From the NCBI GenBank assembly GCA_021822605.1, contig JAKAQL010000003.1, forward strand, positions 29,609 to 93,608: a stretch of 64,000 bases of DNA, read 5' to 3'. Positions 36,349 through 43,826 of the stretch are shown here, piece after piece. The notes under the pieces are model-generated. The model did not search any database and was not told where the DNA came from. It saw only the letters and a program-made list of their open reading frames with translations. This DNA comes from Actinomycetes bacterium (GTDB lineage Bacteria; Actinomycetota; Acidimicrobiia; Acidimicrobiales; Acidimicrobiaceae). The first letter of the stretch is position 1. The number at the start of each line of letters is the position of its first letter. The position numbers and the translations under genes are program-made.

Positions 36349-37260
36349 TCAGGCAGCGGATGTCTTTAAGGCGGGATGGTCAGCTAGACGACTGAGCGCT
36401 GACGCTTCGAGCCTACGAGCTCTCCGTGGACCAATTCCGAGCATGCGAGCGGTAGCTTCAAGAGACGCAGGTCGATCACCATTCAAGCCGAAGCGAAGCG
36501 TGACCACATCGCGTTCGAGTTGATCGAGCTCCTGGACTGCCTTTCTGAGCATCTCACGCGAGATGGAGTCGTCGATATCGTCTTCGAATGAGGTGTCCGG
36601 CCCGACGACCAGATCTCCGAGACTCGTCTCTCCTTCAGGTCCGACAGCCTGATCAAGACTGGCTACGACTCTTGCTGCATGACGAACGTCTGCCAACTGG
36701 GAATGAGAGAGGTTGGATGCCACCGCGATCTCATCTTCAGTGGGAGGTCGACCGAGATCCGCAGCGAGCTCGCGGGATACATTGTCGACCCGGCGCGACC
36801 GCTCAGCAGCCTCCATCGGAAGTCGTATCGCTTGTCCATGGTTGTGTACTGCCCTCTGTAGCGACTGGCGAACCCACCACGTTGCGTAGGTGGAGAATTT
36901 GAATCCACGACGCCAATCGAACTTCTCAACGGCGCGGATGAGTCCGAAGGTACCCTCCTGAATGAGGTCAGATAGCTCGACTCCGCGATCCTGGTAGCGG
37001 CGGGCCCAGTGGACAACCAACCGCAGGTTCGCTGCCACCATCTCGACCTTTGCCTCTTCATCGCCGTCACGAACGCGCTTGGCCAGCTCAACCTGTTCGG
37101 CCGAGGATGGTAGTGGGTGTTTCGCGAGATCATCAAGGAAAAGGCGGATAGAGTCGGCACCGAGTCCAGCCGCAGCCAAGGCCGTATCGACCTCTGCTTG
37201 CGCGGAACGGCGACGCCCCTTTGCCTCACTCGTTGCTGCTGTTGTCTGCTTGTTAGCCAT
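36349..37260 (-). CDS. Group-2-like sigma-70 RNA polymerase sigma factor
   Basis: 303 aa. Region 1.2 ([20 protein letters not shown], about 36-55), region 2 ([40 protein letters not shown]), region 3 and region 4 are present; region 1.1 is missing. The region 2.4 block matches primary-type sigma factors, so it should read ordinary -10 elements. Region 4.2 ([20 protein letters not shown]) departs from the usual SRERVRQIEAKAL. Its length and lack of region 1.1 point to a stress/stationary group-2 factor rather than the essential one. Confidence 0.9.
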   Translation of the reverse strand: MANKQTTAATSEAKGRRRSAQAEVDTALAAAGLGADSIRLFLDDLAKHPLPSSAEQVELAKRVRDGDEEAKVEMVAANLRLVVHWARRYQDRGVELSDLIQEGTFGLIRAVEKFDWRRGFKFSTYATWWVRQSLQRAVHNHGQAIRLPMEAAERSRRVDNVSRELAADLGRPPTEDEIAVASNLSHSQLADVRHAARVVASLDQAVGPEGETSLGDLVVGPDTSFEDDIDDSISREMLRKAVQELDQLERDVVTLRFGLNGDRPASLEATARMLGIGPRRARRLEASALSRLADHPALKTSAA

Positions 37261-37849
37261 CTCTATCTCTTCTCATTCATATGTATGTGTAACAACTCCT
37301 GTGTAGGCCTATCAACCATCTGCACCGTGGTGGTCACTAGGCGAAAACGCACACCACAAGAACATCGTATCAAAATTTTGCCGAATATTCAATGTCGTGA
37401 TGAAAAATTGGCACAAAGTTTTATCGGCACTAACGAGGCCGAGAGTTGAGCGGTGTGTCCAACATCTTAGGGGTACAGTATAGGCGCTTTGCGTCGCCTC
37501 TAGATCGGTCTATTCCCTATCGTTGCGCGAGAATGACCCAGCTGATCGACTGAGGTCTTGGATCTAGCAACTGGAATAGGGTCCGTTCAGGTTTTGTTTA
37601 GACAATTATCAGCCAAGAGAGTTAGGCTTATGGCTGCAGTGGCAGGAGAGTTCATATTGTCTGAGAGACGCAAGACCGTTCACGAAACGTTGTTGGGGAT
37701 TCAGGCTGTTGTGTTGTCTAGTGCAGGTTTCGGCTGATTGGGGCTGTTGACTGGTGGTGTGTGGATCAGTCTTGAGGGTTCGCAGCGACAGCGGTTGGTT
37801 GCACAGTGACGTTGAAGGTTGAATGCTTTCGTAGCTGAAGGAGATAGTG
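37261..37849. other. Long divergent intergenic region
   Basis: 589 bp between the divergently transcribed sigma factor and the exported LolA/RseB-like gene. It should hold both promoters; on the minus side TTGATA (37315-37310) and TACACA (37291-37286) with an 18-bp spacer are a weak candidate for the sigma gene. Part is AT-richer than the surroundings (near 37360-37430). No RNA gene, repeat or small ORF is supported. Confidence 0.4.
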
Positions 37850-38911
37850 ATGGCGCGTTGGAAGTATCGATTTGGGATCCCGCTCGTTGGTGCGGCAGTG
37901 GCACTGGGTGCGGCCTCGTTGACGCCAGCACTCACGAACGCGCAGACTCCATTGCTCCAACCCATGTCGGCATCGCAGCTCATCGCCGCGGTTATGGGTG
38001 CCGCACCGGTGCAATACACCGGACAGCTCCAGATCACCTCCAATCTTCTGGGTTCCGACGCCTCGTTGCTCTCGAACGTGGGGCAAGGTCTTGCGTTGCC
38101 AGAGGGTACGTCACAGGTGATGGTTTATCGTGGAGCCGGAGCGAATCTGCGCCTTCAGGAGATTAACGCACAGTCAGAGCGAGATCTCTACGTTACTAGC
38201 TCTGGGGCTTGGCTGTGGAACTCAGCAGGCTCGTCAGCCGAACATGTTGAGTTCGGATCCTCAACTCAGCAAAGTTCTTCATTACAGCAGATGAACCCCA
38301 CTGAGATGGCTGATGCTCTCGTTGGACGCCTCGCTCCAACCTCGAATGTCACCGTCGGGGCTAACACCTATGTCGCCGGTCACGCCGCGTACACGCTATC
38401 GCTTGCTCCGCGGCAGTCGGGGTCTACGATCTCGTCGCTCCGGGTCTTCGTGGATGCCAAGAATTATCATGTGTTGGCGGTGACGGTCAACTCTGTCTAT
38501 TCGTCGAGCCCGGTGCTTCAGGTGGGTTATCAAACAATCACCTTCGCTTCTCCGAGCCTTTCGAATTTCAGCTTTACACCCCCTGCTGGTACGGCAGTTA
38601 AAACGGTAACTGAGGCGCAGCTGCAGTCGATGTTCGAGCCAACCAATCCAGGCACGAAACCGGTGACGTTGGGCACGAGCTGGCAGACGGTTGTCGAGTT
38701 GCCGAAGACAGCGCTTAGCCAGCTATCTGCCTCTGTCGGAGCGAAGGGCTTGGCAGAGCTTGAGACTCCGGTGACGTTGACCAACGGCGAGACGGCAGAA
38801 TCAATCCACACCGAACTGGTGAACCTCTTGGTTCTACCCACTGGCTCTGTGCTCGCAGGTGCGGTGCGTAGCTCGGTGCTCGAGAGTGATGCGGGTGCGC
38901 TTGGGCTCTAA
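37850..38911 (+). CDS. Exported LolA/RseB-like protein
   Basis: 353 aa with a signal peptide (basic start, hydrophobic core about 9-25, likely cleavage near TNAQT). The remainder has the LolA/MucB-RseB-like beta pattern (VQYTGQLQITSNLL ... DLYVTSSGAWLWN ... YTLSLAPRQSGSTISSLRVFVDAKNYHVL), identified by eye. Similar actinobacterial proteins precede ABC-2 transporters, as here, and may sense or carry lipids. ATG 37850 follows AAGGAG. Confidence 0.65.
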   Translation: MARWKYRFGIPLVGAAVALGAASLTPALTNAQTPLLQPMSASQLIAAVMGAAPVQYTGQLQITSNLLGSDASLLSNVGQGLALPEGTSQVMVYRGAGANLRLQEINAQSERDLYVTSSGAWLWNSAGSSAEHVEFGSSTQQSSSLQQMNPTEMADALVGRLAPTSNVTVGANTYVAGHAAYTLSLAPRQSGSTISSLRVFVDAKNYHVLAVTVNSVYSSSPVLQVGYQTITFASPSLSNFSFTPPAGTAVKTVTEAQLQSMFEPTNPGTKPVTLGTSWQTVVELPKTALSQLSASVGAKGLAELETPVTLTNGETAESIHTELVNLLVLPTGSVLAGAVRSSVLESDAGALGL

Positions 38912-38951
38912 CATCAGTCTGGACGCTCGTCGGCCCTTGGTCAACAGTTAA

Positions 38952-39863
38952 GTGGCTGCTGTTCTGGAGGCCGATGGTCTCACGAAGCGATTTGGAGGTC
39001 AGATCGCGGTAGACTCCGTCACCTTTTCGGTTGATGAAGGGTCGGTGTTTGGCTTCTTAGGCCCGAATGGCGCGGGTAAGACGACCACTATTCGAATTGC
39101 TCTTGGTCTCATCTTCCCCGATGCTGGTGGATTTGCTCTCCTAGGGGAGCGAAGGCATTCCCGATTGCATCGTGTGCTGCCCCGGGTGGGGTCCTTTATC
39201 GAAGGTCCTGGGTACGTGCCTTACTTGAGCGCCCGTCAGAATTTGGATCGCTTTCTTGCAGCCGAGGGGGTGAGGCGAAGTGGTCGCCCTCGGCTGATCG
39301 CCGATGCCTTAGAGGCCGTTGGGCTCGAGATGGTCGTCGATAAGCCAGTTGGACGATATTCGTTGGGTATGCGACAACGCCTCGGAATTGCACAGGCTCT
39401 CCTCGGCGAGCGAGATCTGTATATTCTCGATGAACCGACCAACGGCTTGGACCCAAGCGGTATGCGAGAGGTGCGACGCCTCATTGGGGAACTCGCTGTC
39501 AAAGGAAAGACGATCTTCATCTCTACCCATCTTTTGGCAGAGGCCGAGCAGATCTGCTCACACGTCGCCTTCATGTCGCAAGGTCGTCTCGTCAAGGCCG
39601 GAGCCCTTGATCAGCTGCGAAGCGATTACTCACCTCAGCTCAAGATCGTGGGGACACCTGTTGCATCCATTCGCGAGCTGGTTGGGCCAACGGCGAGGGT
39701 CGACGGTCCAGCGGTGGCGGTGGATCTCGACATGAATGATGGGCCACCGTTGTTGCGTGCACTGGTCGCCCGCGGAGTCGAGGTGACGGAGTTCACGTGG
39801 CTTACGCCAAGCCTGGAGGAGATTTTTATCGCTGAAGTTGGTGAGGGTTTCGATGTTCGTTGA
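38952..39863 (+). CDS. ABC-2-type transporter ATP-binding protein
   Basis: 303 aa. Walker A GPNGAGKTTT (37-46), signature SLGMRQR (137-143), Walker B DLYILDEP (155-162) and the switch His in FISTHLLAEAEQ. The C-terminal ~80 residues are the accessory domain typical of drug/lipid exporters (DrrA/CcmA-like). GTG start without a clear ribosome site, 40 bp after the exported protein, so translation may depend on that gene. Works with the permease that overlaps its end. Confidence 0.9.
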   Translation: MAAVLEADGLTKRFGGQIAVDSVTFSVDEGSVFGFLGPNGAGKTTTIRIALGLIFPDAGGFALLGERRHSRLHRVLPRVGSFIEGPGYVPYLSARQNLDRFLAAEGVRRSGRPRLIADALEAVGLEMVVDKPVGRYSLGMRQRLGIAQALLGERDLYILDEPTNGLDPSGMREVRRLIGELAVKGKTIFISTHLLAEAEQICSHVAFMSQGRLVKAGALDQLRSDYSPQLKIVGTPVASIRELVGPTARVDGPAVAVDLDMNDGPPLLRALVARGVEVTEFTWLTPSLEEIFIAEVGEGFDVR

Positions 39864-40659
39864 GGAGCTAAAGCGCGTCTTTAGGCGACCAAGGAACCTT
39901 ATCATCCTCGGTCTGATCGCGCTAGTCCCCATCCTTCTGGGCCTTGTCGTGCGATTCGCAAGTCATGGTGGTCCGCGGGGTGGTGGCGGTCCAGCGTTCT
40001 TTGCCGAGATCACGCAGAATGCAGTGTTTTTGCCCCTGGCGGCGCTCGCTTCAATGGAGACACTGATCCTCCCACTGGCAGCCTCTATCATCGCGGGAGA
40101 TTCGGTGGCTGGGGATGCCGCAAATGGATCCTTGCGCTATTTGCTTGTGAGGCGGGTATCCCGGGCCCGGACCATCCACGCAAAGATTGTCGCGGCACTT
40201 GTGTACACGCTTGCTCTCAGCCTTATGATCGCTGTCGTCGGTCTGTTTGCCGGCTCGATCCTGTTCCCTCACCATCAGGTAGTAACGCTTTCGGGTGTAT
40301 CGATCTCGTTTCTCCATGGGGTGGGGGAGGCGTTGCTGGCTGCGCTCGTTGTCGGAGCGTCGATCTTCTCGGTGACCATGGTGGGGATCGCGGTCTCCAC
40401 CTTTACTAGTTCTTCGCTGGCTGCGACGTCGATTGCAGTGACGGTGGCGATCGCCTCCGAGGTGCTGGACGCCATACCCCAGCTGGAAAGGATTCGACCA
40501 ATTTTGTTGTCAAATTATTGGTCTGCCTTCATCAATATTTTTCGTACTCCGGTCCTTGCGGGACCGATCTACAAGGATCTACTTGAGCAGTTGGGATGGA
40601 TGGCGGTGTTTTACTTGCTCGCAGTCTTCAACTTCTCTCAGCGTGACATCACCGCCTAA
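39853..40659 (+). CDS. ABC-2-type transporter permease
   Basis: 268 aa from ATG 39853 (11-bp overlap with the ATPase gene; TTG 39838 also in frame). About six membrane segments, with the usual ABC-2 order: a cytoplasmic start (LKRVFRRPRNL), a long first loop with GGPRGGGG, and helices around 60-260. Makes an exporter with the upstream ATPase; substrate unknown. Confidence 0.85.
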   Translation: MFVEELKRVFRRPRNLIILGLIALVPILLGLVVRFASHGGPRGGGGPAFFAEITQNAVFLPLAALASMETLILPLAASIIAGDSVAGDAANGSLRYLLVRRVSRARTIHAKIVAALVYTLALSLMIAVVGLFAGSILFPHHQVVTLSGVSISFLHGVGEALLAALVVGASIFSVTMVGIAVSTFTSSSLAATSIAVTVAIASEVLDAIPQLERIRPILLSNYWSAFINIFRTPVLAGPIYKDLLEQLGWMAVFYLLAVFNFSQRDITA

Positions 40660-40705
40660 GGCCCCGGTCGTCTGATTGGGGTGGGAGTCTGCGAAGTGAC
40701 CATCT

Positions 40706-40734
40706 TTGGGTGTACACCGAGGCGTGGCTAGACT
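40706..40734 (+). promoter_or_regulatory. Candidate promoter of the small membrane protein gene
   Basis: TTGGGT (40706-40711), a 17-bp spacer and TAGACT (40729-40734), with the ribosome site AGAGGAGG and ATG 40756 shortly downstream. A short leader of about 15 bases is implied. Confidence 0.4.
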
Positions 40735-40755
40735 AGTTCAAGAGAGGAGGATGCC

Positions 40756-40938
40756 ATGAGCAGCATTATCAAGGTAGTCCTAGGGGTGCTAGGGGTGATC
40801 ATTGCGTTTGCCTTGATCTCCTTTGTCCTTAAACTGATCTCGACGATCTCGACCATCGTGATCATCGTTGTGGTTATCGCGGTCGTCGTTGGGCTCTTGC
40901 GGCGTGGTCGATCGAGGCGCAAGGATTCTTCTACTTAG
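40756..40938 (+). CDS. Small hydrophobic membrane protein
   Basis: 60 aa. Two nearly continuous hydrophobic stretches (about 4-28 and 31-47) rich in Val and Ile are followed by a strongly basic tail (RRGRSRRKDSST), giving an inside-facing C-terminus. A strong ribosome site (GAGGAGG) and a plausible promoter support expression. No family recognised; lipid-interacting or stress-peptide roles are possible. Confidence 0.7.
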   Translation: MSSIIKVVLGVLGVIIAFALISFVLKLISTISTIVIIVVVIAVVVGLLRRGRSRRKDSST

Positions 40939-41262
40939 CCGAATCCTCCACAGAAGATAGCATCGCTCCATAGGGGCCTCGGTTCAGAATTTGATAGGGC
41001 GAGAGAGATCTCGATTGAGTGGCGCTTCGTCAAATCCAGGAGTTGGCTGTGCTCAGTGGTCTTGCCTTTGTGAGCTGCTACTTTTGGGTTCGTGGCGGTG
41101 CCGAGTGCGGTGCTGGTCTGCCCAGATCTATGGTCTGCGTTGTATCGTTCGGTCGCTCTCTTTGATCTGTAGTCGTTCAACGCTATAGTAGGGTAGCAGT
41201 GAAGGTGTGCGCCTTCACGGATCTAGCACAGGGATAGCGACCTGTCGTGGTAAGGAGTAACG
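40939..41262. other. Intergenic stretch carrying the next gene's promoter
   Basis: Apart from the promoter and hairpin listed separately (41162-41218), nothing is recognised in this 324-bp interval; short open frames lack ribosome sites and family features. Confidence 0.5.
41162..41218 (+). promoter_or_regulatory. Promoter with initial-transcript hairpin for the aldehyde dehydrogenase gene
   Basis: TTGATC (41162-41167), 16 bp, TATAGT (41184-41189) is among the best sigma-70 promoters in the window. GTGAAGG-TGTGCG-CCTTCAC (41199-41218) begins about ten bases after the -10, so it would be the 5' end of the mRNA or an operator covering the start point, 45 bp before the ATG. Confidence 0.55.
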
Positions 41263-42732
41263 ATGACGATGAATGCCCAAGAGAGTCGGGTTGTAGGAGG
41301 GGTTCCTACCGGGTTATTGATCGGAGGTGAGTGGCGGCGCGCCCGCTCTGGCAATGAGCTTAAGGTCGAAGACCCCGCCACCGGAGAGGTGATCGCTTCG
41401 GTGGCTGATGCTGGGCCTGATGATGCGCTCGATGCACTCGAGGCTGCGACTCGCGCTCAGGCCAGTTGGGCAGCGACAGCACCTCGCTTCCGAGCCGAGA
41501 TCCTTCGATCGGCGTACGAGAAGATCATGGCTCAACAGGAGGAGTTGGCTCTCCTGATGACCTTGGAGATGGGTAAGCCAGTGGCCGAATCCAAGGGTGA
41601 GGTTGCGTATGCCGCTGAGTTCTTCCGCTGGTTTTCGGAGGAAGCTGTCCGCATCAAGGGGGAGTACTATCGCTCTCCAGATGGACTGACGAAGGTCTTG
41701 ACTTCACGGTCTCCGGTGGGACCAAGCTATATGATCACACCGTGGAACTTTCCTCTTGCTATGGGGACTCGCAAAATGGGGCCAGCCCTGGCTGCCGGGT
41801 GCACCGTTATTCTCAAGCCAGCGGAACAAACACCTCTGTGCTCACTCGCGCTCGGGTCGATTCTGATCGATGCAGGCTTACCAGCTGGCGTGCTCAATAT
41901 CGTTACCACCTCTCAACCAGGAGAGGTCACTGACCGTTTGATCGACGATGCGCGGTTGCGCAAGCTGTCTTTCACCGGCTCGACAGAAGTTGGCAAGATG
42001 TTAATGCGAAAGGCTTCCACGAATCTGCTTCGTTTGTCGATGGAGCTGGGTGGCAATGCGCCGTTGATCGTCTTTTCCGATGCAGATCTCGACAAGGCAG
42101 TGCCTGGAGCGATCTTCGCAAAGATGCGTAATGGTGGAGAGGCCTGTACGAGTGCGAACCGCATCTTGGTTCACAAGGATCTTGCTGGGGCATTCACTGA
42201 GCGGTTGTCGGATGAGCTCTCCAAGATGAAGGTCGCCCGTGGTACCGTTACTGGAGCACAGGTTGGGCCACTCATCGATCAGGATGCGCTGATCAAGGTG
42301 ACTGGCCTGCTCGAGGACGCGACCGCAGCGGGTGGGAAAGTACTCACCGGTGGCAGTCGTATCGGCGAGAGCGGATACTTCTATGCACCCACTGTCATCG
42401 CGGGAGTTCCTCGAAGCGCGAGAATTTTCCGTGAAGAGATTTTCGGTCCGGTAGCACCGGTCTACACCTTCGATGATGACGATGAGGCCTATTCGGTGGC
42501 AAACGATACCAATTACGGGCTGGTGTCGTACATCTTCACGGAGTCCTTCAAGCGGGTCCATCAAGCCATCGACGCCCTCCAATCTGGCATGGTTGGCGTG
42601 AACCAGGGCCTGGTCTCGAATGCTGCCGCGCCTTTTGGTGGTGTGAAGCACTCCGGATTCGGTAGGGAGGGTGGTTTCGAGGGAATTAATGAGTACCTCG
42701 ATGTTAAATATGCAGCACTCAATCTCAGCTGA
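41263..42732 (+). CDS. gabD: Succinate-semialdehyde dehydrogenase family (GabD-like)
   Basis: 489 aa aldehyde dehydrogenase. Catalytic residues N162 (ITPWNFP), E261 (MELGGNAP) and C295 (GGEACTSANR) are in place; the C-terminal NQGLVSNAAAPFGGVKHSG segment is typical of succinate-semialdehyde dehydrogenases. It should yield succinate from 4-aminobutyrate breakdown, using NAD(P). Ribosome site AAGGAGT. No aminotransferase is adjacent; the class-III aminotransferase near 56.5 kb is 14 kb away. The substrate is a strong family inference. Confidence 0.85.
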   Translation: MTMNAQESRVVGGVPTGLLIGGEWRRARSGNELKVEDPATGEVIASVADAGPDDALDALEAATRAQASWAATAPRFRAEILRSAYEKIMAQQEELALLMTLEMGKPVAESKGEVAYAAEFFRWFSEEAVRIKGEYYRSPDGLTKVLTSRSPVGPSYMITPWNFPLAMGTRKMGPALAAGCTVILKPAEQTPLCSLALGSILIDAGLPAGVLNIVTTSQPGEVTDRLIDDARLRKLSFTGSTEVGKMLMRKASTNLLRLSMELGGNAPLIVFSDADLDKAVPGAIFAKMRNGGEACTSANRILVHKDLAGAFTERLSDELSKMKVARGTVTGAQVGPLIDQDALIKVTGLLEDATAAGGKVLTGGSRIGESGYFYAPTVIAGVPRSARIFREEIFGPVAPVYTFDDDDEAYSVANDTNYGLVSYIFTESFKRVHQAIDALQSGMVGVNQGLVSNAAAPFGGVKHSGFGREGGFEGINEYLDVKYAALNLS

Positions 42733-42970
42733 CAAATGACGGGTGTCGCGTCGAGTGCTGGTGCTGGCCGCCCCTAGTGATCTTGCTTGTGGACAGCGAA
42801 AGGTGTCCATGCATAAGACGCCTATCTGGGGCGACCGTGTTCGTCGTTGGATTTGAACCGATGAGGTCTATGGCAGAGCATCTGGGGACCTCGTGGAGGT
42901 GATCTTGCGGCGACGGGATTAATTGGGCCCTTGACCGAGTTATGCATGATGTCCTAAGAGGGAGGTTGCT

Positions 42971-43459
42971 TTGTTTCCGTACGAGTTAGAGATGGAACGT
43001 CTTGATGGTTCGATGGAGTCGCTTGGTGAGCGGCGAGGTGATGTGCTCCTTGTTGTGAATGTCGCGTCGCGTTGCGGCTTGACACCCCAGTATGAGGGCC
43101 TTGTAGCGCTGCATAACAAGTACTCGAACCAAGGTTTTACGGTCATGGGTTTTCCGTGTAACCAATTCGGTGAACAGGAACCCGGGTCCGCCGAAGAGAT
43201 TGCCACCTTTTGCTCGACGACCTATGGAGTAGATTTTCCAATGTTCGCCAAACTCGAGGTCAACGGTGAGGGTCGGCATCCGCTTTACAAGGTCCTGACC
43301 TCGGTTGAGGATGCAGAGGGCATGGCCGGTGATATTCAGTGGAATTTTGAGAAGTTTCTTGTCTCACGCGATGGAGCGATCGTGCGTCGGTTTCGACCAA
43401 TGGTGACACCGGAGGATGCTCTGTTGGTTGCCGGTATCGAGGAGATGCTTGCTGACTAG
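42971..43459 (+). CDS. Glutathione-peroxidase-family (probably thioredoxin-dependent) peroxidase
   Basis: 162 aa. The peroxidatic residue is Cys35 (NVASRCGLTPQY), not selenocysteine; Q69 (FGEQEPG) and W124-N125 complete the active-site tetrad. C81 (ATFCSTTYGVDFP) aligns with the resolving Cys of thioredoxin-dependent members, and actinobacteria generally lack glutathione. The start is TTG with GGGAGG five bases upstream. It reduces peroxides and likely helps oxidative defence in this probably iron-rich lifestyle (inference). Confidence 0.88.
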   Translation: MFPYELEMERLDGSMESLGERRGDVLLVVNVASRCGLTPQYEGLVALHNKYSNQGFTVMGFPCNQFGEQEPGSAEEIATFCSTTYGVDFPMFAKLEVNGEGRHPLYKVLTSVEDAEGMAGDIQWNFEKFLVSRDGAIVRRFRPMVTPEDALLVAGIEEMLAD

Positions 43460-43493
43460 GCAGCTAGTTGCACGTGGCATGCTAGTTGCTGCC
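43459..43493. terminator. Stem-loop after the peroxidase gene
   Basis: GGCAGC (43459-43464) and GCTGCC (43488-43493) can pair, with an inner CTAG/CTAG pairing. The loop also contains a direct repeat, GCTAGTTGC at 43463 and 43481. No U-tract; termination is only suggested by position at the stop codon. Confidence 0.35.
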
Positions 43494-43826
43494 GCCTGGC
43501 ACTTCGAGGTGACGACAACTCCCATGTGACATTGCTCCTTGCAGGGTGCGTCAGACAGGGTTCTTCACACAGGACCAGTTTCAGGAGGGCTGGGTTTGGC
43601 GGTTGTCAGCAACGGCGGAGTCCATATGGGGCTCTGGGTGGTTATCGACCCCGGGGATTCGCACCTTTGTAGTGCGGAGCCAGGATTCGCTGGATGATCT
43701 CGCCGCTGGCCATGGCTTAATACCGCGCGGTTCGGTCGGTCCTTTATTGGCTGCTGGTGTGCGAACGTCGGCTTCCGGAGGCTTGCCCTTCATGTGTCAG
43801 CCTATTTGCCACGTGATCGGCAGCTC
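43494..43826. other. Intergenic stretch without a supported gene
   Basis: About 330 bp between convergent genes. A plus-strand frame open from 43546 into the next gene's 3' end has no ribosome site, start context or recognisable domain. No tRNA or repeat found. Confidence 0.5.

Noticed and set aside
42001..42810. 269-codon minus-strand open frame opposite the succinate-semialdehyde dehydrogenase gene
   Set aside because: It lies almost wholly antisense to a clearly conserved enzyme, has no recognisable domain and no ribosome site.
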